Positions 35,777-48,511 of a DNA stretch of 64,000 nt are shown here, piece after piece. The notes beneath the pieces were generated by a model. The model was given only the letters and a program-made list of their open reading frames with translations, did not search any database and had not been told where the DNA came from. Source of the DNA: Gordionus sp. m RMFG-2023 (lineage: Eukaryota > Nematomorpha > Gordioida > Chordodea > Parachordodidae); contig NC_088776.1 of assembly GCF_954871325.1 (NCBI RefSeq), positions 44,906,569 to 44,970,568 of the forward strand, written 5' to 3'. Within the stretch, counting starts at the first letter, position 1; each line of letters begins with the position of its first letter. Position numbers and translations under genes: made by a program.

Positions 35777-37737
35777 GTTTTCCATCTGATCCCCCTTCTC
35801 CATTTTTACGGTTAGGCATCGTTATCGGTCTATTTTACTCATCACCAGTCCAATCGTTTTTATTTCAATCTTTTCTCACAATTCCTTATTGGTTTTTTCT
35901 CCGTCAGAGATACCCACAGATCCCTTTAACTATTCTCATCTCCATTCTTTAAATTTAGCTTTATGTGCCATTATAATTGCCTGTTTCACCACCTCAGATT
36001 ATACAACTTCTCACACATTACGTAAACTTTTCCCTTCAACTTTAAAGAGACGTTTTTATTTGTTAGGATAGACGACATCTCTCGAAACTAATTCCATACA
36101 TATTTTACTCTTCTAACAACAGCAGAATTAACACCTCCACCAGCATTCAGCGCGTCACACAAATTGCTCAACTTTCTCAGTTTTTCCAAAGTGGATCAAT
36201 TACTAATATCCAATCTACTTATCTACGTTATCATCATTGACTCCTTGCACATACCTTTTGCAGATAAATATCAAACTAGCTATCTTTAGTAAACCTTCCT
36301 CATCACTATATCTTTTAATGTATTCATTTATGGTAGCACCACAAGGTGCAATATATACTATATTCTTTCTCATATTATAGTTCAAAAATGAGTATTGGGT
36401 GCAATAAAAAATATTATTATCATGACAGATGATTTTTATTATTAATTTAATTATATAATTATTCAATTGCATTAATATTTATATTTATTGAAATACCATT
36501 AAGATTTTTAATCTTGATATGCATGTTATATATATAGGAATATAATTTTTTCCCCTTTAATGTCTTTCTAAATTCTACTGTATCACTCCCCTCCATCACT
36601 CGAATACTTTTATTTTCTTGCCTGTATCCCTAGCTCTAGTCTTAACATTGCTATACCCTTCACCAAATCCCTCCACATTTTCACTGATATCTCTTTTTAC
36701 GCTTCCCATTTATCACCATGGTCTCTACTTTTTCCCGATGAACACCTCTGATCTTTCCATATGGCCAAATCACCTTTGTTCTCCCTCTTATATTATCTTA
36801 TATCATCAATCTCTATACTTTCGAATTTCATAATTATGTTTCCTTTTTAGATCTGACCACCCATTTATCGCCCCTATAACATCATTCCTAAATAATTGTA
36901 AACTTTGCATTCACCCACCTGTCAATCATTTCCTTATACCACAAATTTAGTCATATTCACACCTTAAGTGCATTGTTTTTACTACTCTTCTTTAATCCAA
37001 ATTACTCCAATAAATCCAGGTACTTTTCAAACTCGCCTCAACTTACTCATTTTCATTTCTCTCTAAGATATTATTCAAATAAGGTATACTAGGCCGTTTC
37101 TAAATCTAACGACTAAGTTATCTTACCGAGAAACAGAAGGAAATTTTTTGCTAAACTCCGTTATGTCCCTTTTACATATAATTCCCGCCCTTCCTAATTA
37201 GCATCGCAATCTCATTTTACACAAATAATATTTTCCATGGGGGATGGTTACTACCATGAATAAACTCTTGATCATGCATGTCTCTTGTATTCGACAGATA
37301 CTCACTTTCGTTTCAAAGCCTTTTAATTATCAATTAATTTCATAGCCCTTCTACTTCTTTAATCTCTTTATAGCCTTTGAACTACCATCGCTTCCATTGT
37401 GGATCAGTGCGATCTAAATCCAAATTGATAGTCACCTACCACAATTCATAGTCACTTTTCGACAATCCGTTCCACACTTTCATCGCATGACTTAATGATT
37501 TTATTCCCTTGTAAATTGTAATTACTGCAGTCCTCTACATCCTCATTCATTTGAAAATTATAATAATGAAATTCTTTCAATAACTTAATATCGTTTAGAA
37601 AATCAGGAAACATTCTAGTAACCATTCAATTCCTTTCATCTAAAATCTTTACTGCACCTTTAATAATGTTTAAAAAACTACTATTACAAAATATCAAGTT
37701 ACTCCGAAAATAAAGCTTTCTTGTCCCATTCACTCAG
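35777..37737. other. Pyrimidine-rich, G-poor stretch
   Basis: On the plus strand this 2-kb block is strikingly rich in C and T and poor in G compared with the AT-rich surroundings. The several small open frames (for example 35889-36071 and 36618-36833) look like by-products of this skew. No recognised element. If the exon at 37738 belongs to the PABIR-like gene, this is an intron; otherwise it is 3' UTR or spacer. Confidence 0.4.
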
Positions 37738-38234
37738 AGCCAAATCTTTGATATCTCCATTGTCCTTCCTTACTAGGCTTAACAAGCAAGAAAACCAACT
37801 CATTAATATAATCTCGGACTCCTATAATAATAATAAATTGATTCCTTCAAAAGAGATAAACAGTGCCAATTCTTCACAAAGTACTGACGCCTCATTATCT
37901 TCTTCCCCTTTCGAGAAAAACCACTCGAGAAATGATAGCGTCTCAAAGAATTTTAAAAATCGTTGCCGAAAAAATAATTATCACAAAAACGAATTTTTAA
38001 GTGATACAATTAAAAAGATTCACAATCGACTTGTCGATTCAAATAGCAGTAGTGATAAAACTGAAGAAATTGTCAATGTGGAATGCCGACTTGAGGGTGA
38101 TAAAGATATGTTTATTAATTACGAAAATAATATTTCCTATAAAGAGGAGGATAGGTTAAAAACATCTTCTTTCGACCAAAATGAAGATAAATTATATCTC
38201 TCTATGGAGACCGAAAACTACACAGACGAATATG
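37738..38234 (+). CDS. Candidate exon 7 of PABIR-like gene (or separate gene)
   Basis: A 497-nt open block with acceptor 'cattcactcag' and donor 'gaatatg|gtttat'. It encodes a hydrophilic Ser/Asn/Lys-rich protein segment (AKSLISPLSFLTRLNKQENQ; NSSQSTDASLSSSPFEK; acidic C-terminus). It needs 2 nt from upstream, exactly what the exon 6 donor at 35706 leaves, and it leaves 1 nt, which the block at 43475 accepts. No recognised domain. The phase match alone would arise by chance about one time in three. Confidence 0.4.
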
Positions 38235-38954
38235 GTTTATTATTATTATATATGAATGTTCGTTCTTTTTTAAATGTTTGTTTATTGATTAGATTTATAT
38301 TAAGTAGTTAAACGAATAATTTTAATTGCAATATTCGTTTTTGTTCAAGCAATAACATAAGACCTAATGAAATAAGTCTGACACCTTAAGATTTTGTCTT
38401 TTCATTTGCTTGGGATTTAAATATAGATTTTCCAGCACGAATTAATAGATAGAAATTCCTCCACTATATTTCATCCTATAAAATAAATATTTGTAGATAA
38501 ATAATGTTCACTATATTTCATTAGTCACCGTTTTGGTGATAATTTAAAAAAATTTAGACAGGAAGTTGTAGGGTGGTAGCCAAACCCGCTTCAGAAATTT
38601 GCCCATTTTATTAAAATATTTTAAGCTAATAAACGCCATCCCCTTTCCCTCCCCATTTATACAATATACCCCTCAGATTTTATGAAAAATAAATAAGTTA
38701 ATTTATTAAATTAACGAGTAATGATATTTAAAATTTCAGAAAATCATCATTATAATGAAAAAAATTGATGAACCAAAATTATTTTAGAAAAATTTGTAAT
38801 CTATCAAATAACTGCGATCAATAAAGCTTCCCCCAAATATAATTCAGATATAAGTGGCGATCGTAAATAAGCTTTCTACCTGACGCAAGCGATTACAATA
38901 AAATTTTTCTTTTTATATAAATAATTTAATTTTAATAATATTTAATATTATATA
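38235..38954. other. Candidate intron 7 with hAT MITE remnant
   Basis: About 38560-38700 contains 'ttcagaaatttgcccattt' and 'ttttaagctaataaacgcc' plus C-rich runs, matching the subterminal region of the GCGTAGCC hAT MITEs. Ends are not defined. Confidence 0.4.
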
Positions 38955-39108
38955 TAGGGGTGTACCGATACCACTTTTTGGAGGCCGATCCGATCCTATC
39001 CGATATTTCAGATATTAAATTGATATCGGCCGATAACCGATCCGATATCATATCTAATTTTGTATTCTGCAAAGATACCGGTTTTAATTTTTAATATACC
39101 TTTTATTA

Positions 39109-40426
39109 CAGTGAAGAGGGGGATATTTTTCACCAGATGTTAAAACAAAATAAAAGGATATTATTATATTTTTATCTTAATCATACTTAAACATTAATCT
39201 TTGTTAAAAAAATATTAAACAACTTTTTTAAATGTCACACTTAAAAAATTTTTTTATAAAAAAATATAAAGTTTTGTCATCACATATTTTCTTTTATTTA
39301 GTTAACGATATTTTATGTAGAATAATTTTAAAAATAATGATAAAATATTCATCTTAGTTATTAGATCTTAGTCAAAATTTTTTATTTCTGAAAATAGTTT
39401 TTTTCTCTCACTTTATTTTATCATATTTGAGACATAACTTTAATTTAATATTTTATTCAATTCGTATATTACATATAAACATTATATAATAAATTCGTAA
39501 TTACATTAATACATGAATATTGATTATATAAAATATGAAATATTTAATGGTAGTTCATAGTCATAAATTTGCTTAGTAGTACCTATTTAATTAAAATATT
39601 AAAAAATGTTAATCGTAATTTATTATATAATTAGATTACTTTAGTCAATAGGTAGTCCACGATAGCTCAACTCCAAATATTGTTGCATATGATTATAAAA
39701 ATTTGTAAAATCATAAGGAATAAATTGATGCATAATTTGATTAATATTTGTTATTATGTGCTCCCTTGTGCTTGGTCTGGGAATTAATGACCTATATTTG
39801 TTTTTGAAGACCCCGAAAAAATTTTCAATTGGGTTCAATTGTGGTGAATATGTGGGGAGATACTCCATCAATTAGATGACTTTTATGTATAGAAGCATTA
39901 TCCATAACTAAGATGGCATCTGGTGGTAACATACTAATAATCTCCATTAACGAATTTCGGAATAATATACCATTATATGATCAGAATGATTTATATTTTC
40001 ATTAATAGTTGCTAAAGAATTATTATTTGCAGAAATGCTAGAATGTGATTGATAACTTTCCATATCATTCCCATTTGAGATTGGCAAAGAATAATTTACA
40101 GAAGTACTTGGGAGTAAAGGAGAGTTATTAAAATTATAAAGTAAGTAGTCTATATTAAACATTATATATGTAAAGATTGAAAAATTAATTAATATTAAAT
40201 TAAATATACAAAAATATTAAATTATGTAAATGATATGTGAAAAAATATGTTTTTTTTATGTTAAAAAAGTTTTTTTAATTATAAACTTCAAGTGCGGCAT
40301 TTTTTGAAAAAGTTGTTTAATATCTTTTTAACATAGATTAATGTTTAAGTATCATTAAAATAAAAATATAATAACATCCTTTTATTTTGTTTTAACATCT
40401 GGTGAAAAATATCCCCCTCTTCACTG
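39109..40426 (-). mobile_element. Tc1/mariner element with TA duplication
   Basis: Ends CAGTGAAGAGGGGGATATTT in inverted orientation with long terminal repeats (over 100 bp). TA duplications at 39107-39108 and 40427-40428. The uninterrupted sequence in the other copy of the host element ('ttttattagtataacatc') confirms a precise TA insertion. Minus-strand transposase remnants include the second catalytic Asp (VMDNASIHKS, about 39870-39900) and the third catalytic acidic residue region (YSPQLNPIENFFGVFKNKYR, 39641-39871). Confidence 0.92.
39641..39930 (-). pseudogene. Tc1/IS630-type transposase C-terminus
   Basis: The block with VMDNASIHKSHLIDG is in one frame and the block with LPTYSPQLNPIENFFG in another, so a frameshift separates them. 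The spacing from Asp to Glu is only about 25 codons, roughly ten short of the usual 34-37, so a deletion accompanies it. An upstream frame at 39947-40162 is probably the N-terminal region. Confidence 0.75.
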
Positions 40427-40992
40427 TAGTACAACATCTATAATTTTACTATACCATAACATATGTCATTTAAATATATTATAATGGTCAGTTATAGTTT
40501 ATATTCAATTCAATTGCTATTATTTATATAATAAGTAATAACATTAATCTATTTACATAATTAGTAATAAAAAAATATATTATGAAATTTGAAATTAATA
40601 TTTAAAATTAATATATCGAAGATTTCTTTTTATATCAGAGATATGTCGGCGGTGATGGGGACTGTTAATATCACTAGCATCACTAAAAACAGATACTGAA
40701 GAGATTAATGAACACTTTTTTAAACAGAATGCGAAAAAAAATAACTATATTGCAGAATGTTTATTAACTAATTATTTCTATTAAAAAAATTAAACATAAA
40801 AATGTATTTCGATTTTATTTATAAAAATAAATGGTTTTTTAGATATAACTTTTTTTAAATTTTGTTAAAAGCGCCATTTTATATCGGATCGGAAAATTTT
40901 ATAATATTTGCCGATAACCGATATTTTAAAATGATGGAAATATCGGCCCGATCCGATCCGATATAAAATATCGGTACATCCCTAATTATAAG

Positions 40993-42222
40993 TTAACTTA
41001 TTTAATTATGAGGAAATTAATATGCATATTTGTTTTCAGGCATGGGTCTTCACACTAAGCTGGCACAAGAATATATTCACCCCCCCCCCCCCCCCCTTAC
41101 CTTTTGGAAAATATAAATATTAAAAATAGGTAGAAATTCAAATATTTATTACATAAAGTATAATATTGAATAAACTCCAACCAAATACGAACTTTTTCAG
41201 GTCGATTCATTAATGATATTTATAAAGGATGGTTCTGGTGAAAGCTAAAATAAAGGATGGTTTAAAATACATAATTATTTGAAATTTGATGTTATAACAA
41301 ATATCTGCACTCCAGAAAAAACGATTCAATTTCTGACAAATGTAACATTTTAAAATGGAGATCAAAGTGTATTCACCATAAGTTTGCTTATTAGAAATAT
41401 TTGAAAAGACCCTTTTTCATACACTCCACTCTGTTTCCACAAAAGGTAATTAGAGGCTTTCAAGAATTTTATTATAAAATATTACAAAAATATAAACATT
41501 TTTATCAAATTGCCACATCTCATGAAAACAAGGACGTCACATATGATCATCAGAAGAAAGGTTCACAATTTTTTAACTATAATTGATCTTCAAAAATATG
41601 GAATCAATATTATACATTTTAATATTTAAAAAATCATTGACCAAAATCGGGAGAAAAAACTATTCAGTGGCCATTATAGTTTATTATATAATCGAAGATC
41701 TTCCTCCTTTGGGTAAAATTATTAAAATTAGGAATTTCTAAGGTTTGTGGATTGATAGAGGTGAACGTGATAATTTGTTGGAACACATAAAGTTATCATA
41801 TTATAGAACCATTTATTTAAATGTCATATTTATCAAGTTTGTGTTGTTATTCATTTAAGAATGTTCAGAAAATCTTTTTTGATTACAAAATCATAGTTTA
41901 ACGGAAATTATAGTAGTATATTATCAACACACAAGAAATATAGTTTAAACATATCCAGAAGAAAATGGGGTTCAGAAATTGATTAAGGTTCATTATTCGC
42001 TAAAAGAAGTTGATCAAATAGCAACCATTGTATAAAACAAAATTGGCATAATTTAAATGCCTTCTATGAAAATTATATGCACAATCACATCACTGATGAT
42101 ATATTTAAATTATGAAATAATTTTCATAAAATATAATGATTTTATATATGCATCCTTTTAATTATTTTTTTTTAAAAATAGTTTTAAAAAATAAAATTAA
42201 TACGCTAAAAGTGGGAATTTCA
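40993..42222. other. Spacer with a poly-C tract
   Basis: A run of about 18 C lies at 41080-41097. The plus-strand frame at 41401-41586 has no recognised similarity. Degenerate, protein-like stretches at 41640-42130 are probably an unidentified decayed transposon. Confidence 0.3.
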
Positions 42223-42230
42223 TAAACGGG

Positions 42231-42379
42231 CAGGGTTGGGCAGTATCGCTTTTGTAATTGTACTTTATATCTTTTTGTTATTTTTAATAAAATACTTATA
42301 TCGGTATCTAAGATACTTTATTTTCAAATAATCCTTATTTGTATCTAGATTGATTTTTTTAAGGATCTGCCCAACTCCA
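42231..42379. mobile_element. MITE of the 10362-12457 hAT family
   Basis: 149 bp. Starts CAGGGTTGGGCAGTATCGC and ends CTGCCCAACTCCA, with 'gtatctaagatac'-type repeats like the full element. Flanks 'taaacggg' (42223-42230) and 'taaatgtg' (42380-42387) match at 6 of 8. Confidence 0.8.
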
Positions 42380-42889
42380 TAAATGTGTTATATCATATAA
42401 ACATTTGTTCCATCATCGCTGTTCTAAATACAGATATAATAAGCTCATTCGAAATGTTTTGCTAATTTATTTTAAATATTTTGAGTATTATTTTTATATG
42501 GGTTTTTTACGATGATTAATTATAAAAAATTTGAATAGGAAATTTCGAAAATTGGGAAAAATATCTTAAATAAGAATAATTTATTAAATATGATTAATTT
42601 TAGTATTTGATAATTAGAATAAGCCAAAAAAATAGGAGTATACTTGTTGAGTGTTGTGAGCATATTTTTAAAAACGGTTATCAATATTTTAGCCTGAAAA
42701 ATATTACGCAAGTCTGAAGATTTTTCTCATATATCATTCAAAAATTTGGACATCTATTAGCCAAATCTCAAGGCCTAGGCAATATTTTTCTGGCCAAAAT
42801 ATTGAGTTAACTGTTTTTAAAAATCGAGTCGTTTAACAACATTACTTGTTAATAAGAAAATTCTTTATTAAATATAGCATGCTGAGTTA

Positions 42890-43300
42890 CCCTCCAAGAA
42901 GATTGCAATAAGGGGGAGGGGCTTACCTCCCCCACTCATTGTTTAAAAATTTTAACCCACTTCCATACTTCTAGGTTATTTTCAAATTCCCCCGCCTGCC
43001 CATTTATCAAAATTTTGTTTAACCCACCCACCCAATGTTCAAAAGTTATTTTATTGGTTGGTTTGGTTCTTTATTTTAATGTATTTTTACTTAGACCCAT
43101 TATGCTTATAAAATAAAAAAAAATTATTTTTTATAAATAGAAATATGTTCTGCTCGTTTCGCTAGAAAAATATTTCAAATTTACCCGCCCATCGCCCGGC
43201 CATTGTTTTAGAATTATTTTTCTGCCTGCTCCACCCCAATGTTTAAAATACGCCCGTAGAATGGGCGGGCGGGCTAAAACTTGCCCATTGCAGATCTCTA
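42890..43300. mobile_element. MITE with TAGAGATCTGCAATGGGC end
   Basis: The right end is the inverse of TAGAGATCTGCAATGGGC. The interior has repeated 'cccgcc(t)gccca' and 'cccacccaatgtt' units. The left end near 42895 is degenerate ('gattgcaataaggggg'). Related to the nested MITEs at 29548 and 53631 by its terminus. Non-coding. Confidence 0.55.
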
Positions 43301-43474
43301 TCTCCTACTTCCCCGATATATATGAAAACAAACCCTCCTACCCTCAGTTCATTTAGACATTAGTTCATTTTGCCTTGTAAAAGTAACGGGGTTTAGCACT
43401 TGTTGTGACTAATTGTATAATTTTTTATTTCCCAAAGATTACATTATTTTTTTTTTATTTATAAAAACTTATAG

Positions 43475-43659
43475 TCGTCGAAATTCAAAGCATGGAATCC
43501 GATGACAATAAAAAGCAAGAAAGTGAAATTAAAAGTTATAATAACGAAATCCTTATCAATTCTAAATCGCATTTCGACTCGAATATATCACCTGATTCGA
43601 TTTCAACAATTTTGCAACCCACATCTCTCCACCCACCTTTAAATTCCATAATCATATAA
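43475..43659 (+). CDS. Candidate terminal exon 8 (same gene as 37738)
   Basis: Acceptor 'aaaaacttatag'. Enters with 2 nt, which join the 1 nt left at 38234. 61 codons, hydrophilic (VEIQSMESDDNKKQESEIK; SNISPDSISTILQPTSLHP), ending TAA at 43657 with AATAAA overlapping the stop. No recognised domain. Confidence 0.4.
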
Positions 43660-44487
43660 TAAACTCGTTTCTTCTTCACTTTATAATCATCGGTAAATAT
43701 TTAAAGGAGTAGTAGTTTCATTTCCCAGTAAAAATATCTTATGAATTTTAACCACCAAAATTTTAAAAATCCTTTTGTTACATAATAATGAAATATTATA
43801 TCAAATTAATAAATTAATTAATATATTTGTTTTATAAAATTTCCGTATATTTATAAAGATATTAGTAACTATATTACATATTTATATTTGTAAGAATTCC
43901 AATATTTAATATGAAGAGGAATTGTTTTAACTCTATACCTATTTATTTTATATTATTTATATAATTCTTGTGCATTTATCACTATTTCTATGCTATATTT
44001 TATTATTTATATAATTCTTCTGCATTTAACACGATTTCTTTGCTAATACACCAGAATGACAATTCGATTTAAAAAAAATATTTAAATTTAATGTTCATGA
44101 CGTTTTTTTATCAAGATTTGGCGAAATAGAAAATTTATCTTATAGAGTCCCATCCTAGTTAGGTTTTTTCTTGCAGCTTTTTAGTCCTTTAGACACTTTG
44201 GAAATTTTGTTTTTGAATTAAGTGATATTAAATTTTTTTTTTCTATTTCCGCAATGTTAAAAAACAGTAATTTATATTACTACATAGGAAAAATCTGTAA
44301 TTAAAAGGTGAACTATGACGGCCTCACTAAAATATGCCCTTAAATTTAGATTAATTTTTTAACAAGGATTTGATATTTTAAAATATCTTATTTATTATAA
44401 TTTTGAAACATAAAATGAATTAATTATGCATTTCCGGACAAAATATAGGTATATAATTATAAGTATGCGAATAGAATCGGACATTAT
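43660..44487. other. AT-rich spacer with a short duplication
   Basis: A tandem duplication of about 58 bp at roughly 43948-44062 ('ttatttatataattctt(g/c)tgcattta'). No gene seen. Confidence 0.4.
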
Positions 44488-44495
44488 TTATTTTA

Positions 44496-44804
44496 CATTG
44501 GCGTAGCCGGGGAAGGGGGCTTCGGAAATTTGCCTGTTCTCGTAAATGTTATTTTATGTTAATAAACCTCCCCCCCCCCTCCAAAAAAATGATAAAATAT
44601 TACTATCAAAAAGAATATGAAGAAAAAGTTAAAGTTAATAACTTTTAAATTACCACAATTATTTAAAATTTTAGTAAAAATACATTTTTATAAAAATCCA
44701 TCACAGCCAAAGGTCTACAATGACCTTTAATAAACTCACGAGAAAAAACCCTAATAGCATTCCCCCCCCCCCCTCCCATTATTACAATCCTGGCTACTCC
44801 TATG
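44496..44804. mobile_element. hAT MITE with poly-C tracts
   Basis: Left end CATTGGCGTAGCCGGGG. The right end is the inverse of CATAGGAGTAGCCAGG. Poly-C tracts at 44571-44580 and 44762-44773. It shares its interior with 27660-27955. Flanking duplications are not convincing. The plus-strand frame at 44720-44929 runs out of the element and is not supported. Confidence 0.65.
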
Positions 44805-45174
44805 TATTAAAACTTAGATTAGAAGTAATTCTTTCTAAATTTACCCTTAATTTTTCCAGTTTTTTTATCTTTATGTTTGTTCTTAACACGGTACTTTTAT
44901 TTAACCTTGCTATGTGTTGTATTATATAATTTATGTAGTGTATATTTATTTAATAACCAATTATTAATTTAAAAAGATATATATTAGCCTTGTGATATTT
45001 TCACTTACTGCGGATATAAACGATATACATAACTATATATTATTCACTCTTTTTACTAAAACACTTTTCTTAATTCTGAGCTGAAATCCCTTTTATGTTT
45101 TTAATTTTCCTCCATTTTTTTACTTTTTCTGCTTTTTTCACTTTTCTGGCCATTTTTTTATCCTACCTATATTT

Positions 45175-45680
45175 CAGTGGCATAGCTAGGCCTTAGAGGG
45201 GGTCCGCCCCCACGCCTCCTTTAACGCCCGGTCTTCGGCCGGGTTTTTCTTAAAAATCATATTTGTTTTTCTTATAATATCGTAGTCCTAGATTTTTAAA
45301 GTTCATAATAATATTCAACAAACTTTTTATTTAAAATATTATCTTGTTGGGGTATTTATTTGAATTAAAGTATTTTTTGAACGTTGCTCTGGGGGAACCA
45401 TATTTTAGATAATATATAATAAATATATTTCTTAAATGTATCAATAACATGTTATTATAATTTAGTAGATTATTCTCAATGACTTTATAATAATACTATC
45501 CAGAATAATTTCTAGTAATATAATATCCTTCCACAAACATCAAAACCAAAAAAATATAAATATTCATGGTAATTTATTTTATATAGTCACTTTTGAGTCT
45601 TTTGAACGTATAATCTAAAAAAAATTTTGCTCTAGGAGCGGTCCAACCACCCCCCCCCCTTTCCCGTAGCTACTCCACTG
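45175..45680. mobile_element. hAT MITE with hairpin cassette, perfect TSD
   Basis: 506 bp. Ends CAGTGGCATAGCTAGG and (inverted) CAGTGGAGTAGCTACGGG. Target duplications 'ctatattt' at 45167-45174 and 45681-45688. The GC hairpin cassette at 45196-45246 lies next to the left end here. Poly-C run near 45650. Non-coding. Confidence 0.92.
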
Positions 45681-45688
45681 CTATATTT

Positions 45689-48511
45689 ATTAAATAAAAC
45701 AATTATAATTAATAAATGGATGCGATATATATTTGAATAAAAACTGTATAGTTTGTTTATTAAGTGCCCTTAAGTGGGGAAAATCAGCAACGAAGGGAAA
45801 AGGATTAGCCTATTTTGAAAAGGTTTAGAGACATTTACATAGATGGCTTAAAAAATACAACAAAGGGGTAAAATAAATTACAATATTTTTCTTTACCATC
45901 TTTGCATTTAAAATATATTAAAAAGTATGAAGATATCATCAGAAGTTTGCTATATATTAAAAAAAAAACATTTAAGAACAAAATCCCAGATGCGTAACAA
46001 CAGGAGCGGGTCAGTTATCGAAACTGCCAGAGAAGGAAAATGATTTTCATTTTAATAAATTATAATCATATTTTTGACAGTATCCATGTTGAAATTTAGG
46101 GAGGCAGAAATGAGGGAATTTTTTTAGCATACAAAAAAGTAAAAGAATTAGCAAGAAAGGAAATATTAAAAAAGAAAAAAAAAAGAAATCAAATAGAGTA
46201 GAATGTAAGATTGATAATAAATATACACTTAACAAAAGATGAACGTCTTTGTGACATTCTACCGAGAACCCTCCCCCCCCCCCCACCCCTTCATAGGAAT
46301 GCTGTCCTTAAGATATTCTATTGATCACACACTGTTTAATTATTATGATAATGTCGAACATTATATCACACGATGTAATGGGATACACTCCAAAGACACC
46401 TTACCAATGATGGACGTTTAACTTTCCTAACTGCGATTTCCTTATATGTTTTTGTAAAACAACATGTTTCTAATGAAAGCTTGATTATTTGCTACTTGGT
46501 TAAGATTGTTTTATATTTTAATTGCCTTATATTTAGAAACCTTTTTGAATAATCTATTTCGAATTTTATTTATATAATATAAGAATAATCAACAAACATG
46601 TAAATATATAAGAATGTATAAATTACAAATAATGAAACTTTGTTGCATTAATTATTGCCTTAGCGTGCCAAAATATATTTTTTTAAAATAAACAATAAAT
46701 TTATAAAAAATATGTGTGTGTAACAAAAAATGCAAATGTTCACAAAATGAATGATAAAATATAAGGCTTTTTTGACCCTTTAACACTATAAAGCATTATA
46801 TATTTAAAGAATAGACATGAAACTGAAACTTAAATGCAAAAATAGAGGTATTGTTATAGTAAGATATTAAAAATATGTAAGACTGAGGAAGGCTTTAAGA
46901 TTCGTGTCATTGATCATAACAGCTTTATTTTTTCCAAATTACATGTTTCATAATAAATCACTTATTTAAGGATTTTCATCAATATTCAGATTGTGAATTT
47001 ACATCCTTTATTTCTATAATAATAAAAATAATCAATTTTATAATTAATTAAATTTTTATGCATTTGATGAATATACAACATATAATTCGCCGTTTTAAAA
47101 CTTGTAGATGTTTTAAGGTTAGTAAGGTTACTCTTATTTTTATCAATAGATTAAACCTGGTTCCAAATTCTACTTAACTAGTTGTTTTTCTTGTATTAAA
47201 ATTCTTGAAAATCTCGCATTCCTATTTTTAAAACAAATTTTTGTTTAATCGAAATTACCTACCGTTTTATTAAACTTGTAGAATATCATTTCTAAACTTA
47301 AAATCGTATAATTTTAACAAAACTGATAAAGTAAACCGAGGCTGGATAAACCATGGGACATGTCAGACACCATGATATTTATACTTTGCTCTAATAAGCT
47401 AGTCTGCATTTATGCGGAAATTAGCAGTTTGAATTAATGGTATCTTATTATTTTAATCGTCACTAGTAAAGCTAGTGCTAGTGGGGTTTTTGAAACCAGC
47501 ATACTTTGAACCTTGAATATGCCATAAAATATTTTTTTAGTAAATATTATAAAAAAAAATTATAGATATTATAAAAAATCAAAGGAACAAATAATTTATA
47601 TGTTCTAAAAATTTATAATTATCAAAATTGTTATATTTATATATATATATATTTGACTCTCAAACAAAATACATAAAGATTCTAACTAAAAAAAATGATA
47701 TTTTTGTCCATTATAAGTAAGGCAGTAAATTAAATGTTCTATGAAGCTTCATAAGGCGTTGATTAACCCCACAGTTAGGGCTTGCTGGACAACACTACTT
47801 TTACAAAAAGTGAAATGATAAATGAAAGGTTAATATATTATTACATTGTGATAGTAATCATATTTATTTGTAAATTATTATTGATAATGGTACATCCTCG
47901 AAATAAAAAAAGTCAAGAAAGTTATAGACTTAAAAAGATATGCGATTTGCATAACCCTAATCTTCTCATTTTAAACTCTCAAAATAATAATTATTATATA
48001 AAATTATAAATATGTTCACTATTTGCTAGTTTCTGTTAAATACTACATTTTTTACTATTATTAATTTTAATATGAGGAAAGTGATTTCGTTTGATTCTAT
48101 TTTTTTTAATTCAAAAAACGAAATCCATTGATTGCGACTGTGAACAGGGTTTGAAACTCAATTCTGGTGTTCTGAACATTTTTTAAAAATAATTTCTCTG
48201 ATTTTCATTCCTTAAACAAAAATAAGACTACGTTCACAATATCTCCTTCTAAGTTCTAACCCAGTTTCATAGTAGTTCACAAAACAAAAATTGTCCCACA
48301 AAAATTACAAAGTAAAAAATTACGATATTAAAAATAATTTTATGACTTAGCTTACTTAAAATGCAACTATCAGTGTTTTAATATCGCGCCGTTTATTTAA
48401 TTTTTTTAATAATCCTAGTGTACCTTTTTTTTTTTTTAGCTATTATTGAATTTTTTTTTATCATAGTTTAATTAGTTTTGCTACAAAAAGAATGGAATAA
48501 AAATTTTTTAC
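45689..48511. other. Spacer or intron with hAT end fragment
   Basis: 45987 onward reads CAGATGCGTAACAACAGG, a single hAT end like that at 15577, with a poly-C run near 46270; the other end is missing. Frames at 46047-46286 and 46239-46421 overlap it on opposite strands and are not supported. A TA run lies near 47640-47652. Confidence 0.35.
47815..48009 (+). CDS. Possible small membrane protein ORF
   Basis: From an internal Met (about 47815) a 64-codon frame encodes one strong hydrophobic segment (YYYIVIVIIFICKLLLIMV) followed by a basic tail (HPRNKKSQESYRLKK). A membrane anchor is plausible, but there is no recognised family, no splice or promoter support, and hydrophobic frames are common by chance in AT-rich DNA. 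Confidence 0.15.
   Translation: MINERLIYYYIVIVIIFICKLLLIMVHPRNKKSQESYRLKKICDLHNPNLLILNSQNNNYYIKL

Larger units (their letters stand above)
38955..40984. mobile_element. hAT-like non-autonomous element, copy 2 (inverted)
   Basis: Ends TAGGGGTGTACCGATA and TATCGGTACATCCCTA. Target duplications 'attatata' (38947-38954) and 'attataag' (40985-40992), 6 of 8. An inverted copy of 20861-23097. Without the nested Tc1/mariner element it is about 710 bp and non-coding. Confidence 0.85.

Noticed and set aside
35889-36833. Small plus-strand open frames in the pyrimidine-rich block
   Set aside because: They follow from the composition skew (few purines, hence few stops) and show no splice sites or motifs.
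45196-45246. Hairpin plus T-run that looks like a bacterial rho-independent terminator
   Set aside because: It lies inside a eukaryotic hAT MITE with target duplications; the design recurs in other hATs, so bacterial origin is unlikely.
46047-46421. Overlapping open frames on both strands
   Set aside because: They cover a poly-C tract and a hAT end fragment and are not supported by motifs.
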